Origin: CAZWCX01 sp964632945
GTDB taxonomy: Bacteria; Planctomycetota; MHYJ01; WSZJ01; CAZWCX01
Direction of reading: 5' to 3'
DNA length: 5,792 nt
Assembly: GCA_964632945.1 (NCBI GenBank)
Contig: CAZWCX010000232.1
Coordinates: forward strand, 1 to 5,792
The notes beneath the pieces were generated by a model, which made no database searches, was not told the DNA's origin, and saw only the letters and a list, made by a program, of their open reading frames with translations. How positions within the stretch are numbered: the stretch's first letter is position 1; the number at the start of each line of letters is the position of its first letter. Shown one piece after another: positions 5,498 to 5,792 of this stretch. The position numbers were made by a program, and so were the translations under genes.

Positions 5498-5792
5498 CTA
5501 CTCCGACATGATGATGTCCAATGCTTCCTCGAGCGCGGTGGCCCCGTCGTTCACGAGGCGCAGCGCCTCGTCCTTGAGGCTGCGCATCCCCTCGCGCCGC
5601 GCCACCTGCGCGACCTGGATCTCGGTCCCGCCTTCCGTGATCACGCGCTTCATGTCCTTCGACTTCACCGGCATCACCTCGTAGACGGGGTGGCGCCCGT
5701 GGAATCCGATCCCGTTGCAGCGGTCGCAACCGCGGCCGCGGTACAGGTGCTCGAGCATGGCCAGGGAAGACTGGGTCAAGTCCTCCTCCTCC
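5498..5792 (-). CDS. PilB/GspE-type type IV pilus or type II secretion ATPase, C-terminal fragment
   Basis: The frame is open to the window edge, so the start is outside. The last 98 residues are visible. They begin with an acidic EEEDLTQSSLAMLEHLY segment, then the second half of the zinc-binding motif, GCDRCNGIGFHGR (the first CxxC should lie just upstream, outside the window), then HPVYEVMPV and the typical C-terminal helices with GMRSLKDEALRLVNDGATALEEAL. This layout is characteristic of the C-terminus of GspE/PilB hexameric ATPases, which power pilus extension or pseudopilus assembly at the inner membrane. The Walker motifs are not in view, so PilB and GspE cannot be told apart. The stop TAG (5500-5498) is followed after 6 bp by the 133-aa gene. 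Confidence 0.9.
   Translation of the reverse strand, partial: EEEDLTQSSLAMLEHLYRGRGCDRCNGIGFHGRHPVYEVMPVKSKDMKRVITEGGTEIQVAQVARREGMRSLKDEALRLVNDGATALEEALDIIMSE

Noticed and set aside
4950..5729. Minus-strand 259-codon frame over the ATPase and 133-aa genes
   Set aside because: It covers two genes in the wrong frame and has shadow-like composition (Arg, Gly, His, Ala).

Overview
The window is ordinary-looking chromosomal DNA from a high-GC, probably Gram-negative bacterium. The clues are a lipoprotein-type signal sequence, a SurA-like periplasmic protein and a PilB/GspE-type secretion ATPase. A short 'V-L-K-S-G ... G-x-I ... V-x-L' domain behind an export signal recalls proteins I associate with Planctomycetota and related groups. 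That placement is from memory and weak. There are no tRNAs, rRNAs, insertion sequences or CRISPR repeats. Most long antisense frames are by-products of high GC content.

Layout from left to right. (1) 33-2297, minus: a 754-aa signalling protein made of an unrecognised N-terminal half, a response-regulator receiver domain and a complete RsbU/SpoIIE-type PP2C phosphatase. The receiver has Glu where the phosphorylated Asp should be. (2) 2298-2544: a 247-bp divergent control region with two mirrored sigma70-like promoters that share TTGACC as -35 box, separated by GC-rich inverted repeats. (3) 2545-3495, plus: an exported, probably lipid-anchored protein with a small beta-rich domain and a SurA/PpiC-like helical chaperone part but no PPIase domain. 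(4) 3512-3904, minus: a 130-aa DUF309 protein with a GTG start, convergent with gene 3; an 8-bp stem between them contains both stop codons. (5) 3989-5071, plus: a PrsW-family membrane protease with two additional membrane segments at its C-terminus. (6) 5090-5491, minus: a 133-aa protein of unknown family. (7) 5498-5792, minus: the C-terminal end of a PilB/GspE-type ATPase, cut by the window edge. It lies 6 bp upstream of gene 6 in the same operon.

Two genes are of types that often feed sigma-factor control elsewhere: RsbU-like phosphatases act on anti-sigma antagonists, and PrsW cleaves anti-sigma factors. They are not in one operon here and no sigma or anti-sigma gene is visible, so a shared pathway is only a possibility. 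The most promising undescribed items are the D-to-E receiver joined to an active-looking phosphatase, the small protein translated in tandem with the pilus/secretion ATPase, and the PPIase-less SurA-like lipoprotein. I see no obvious new defence or mobile system.
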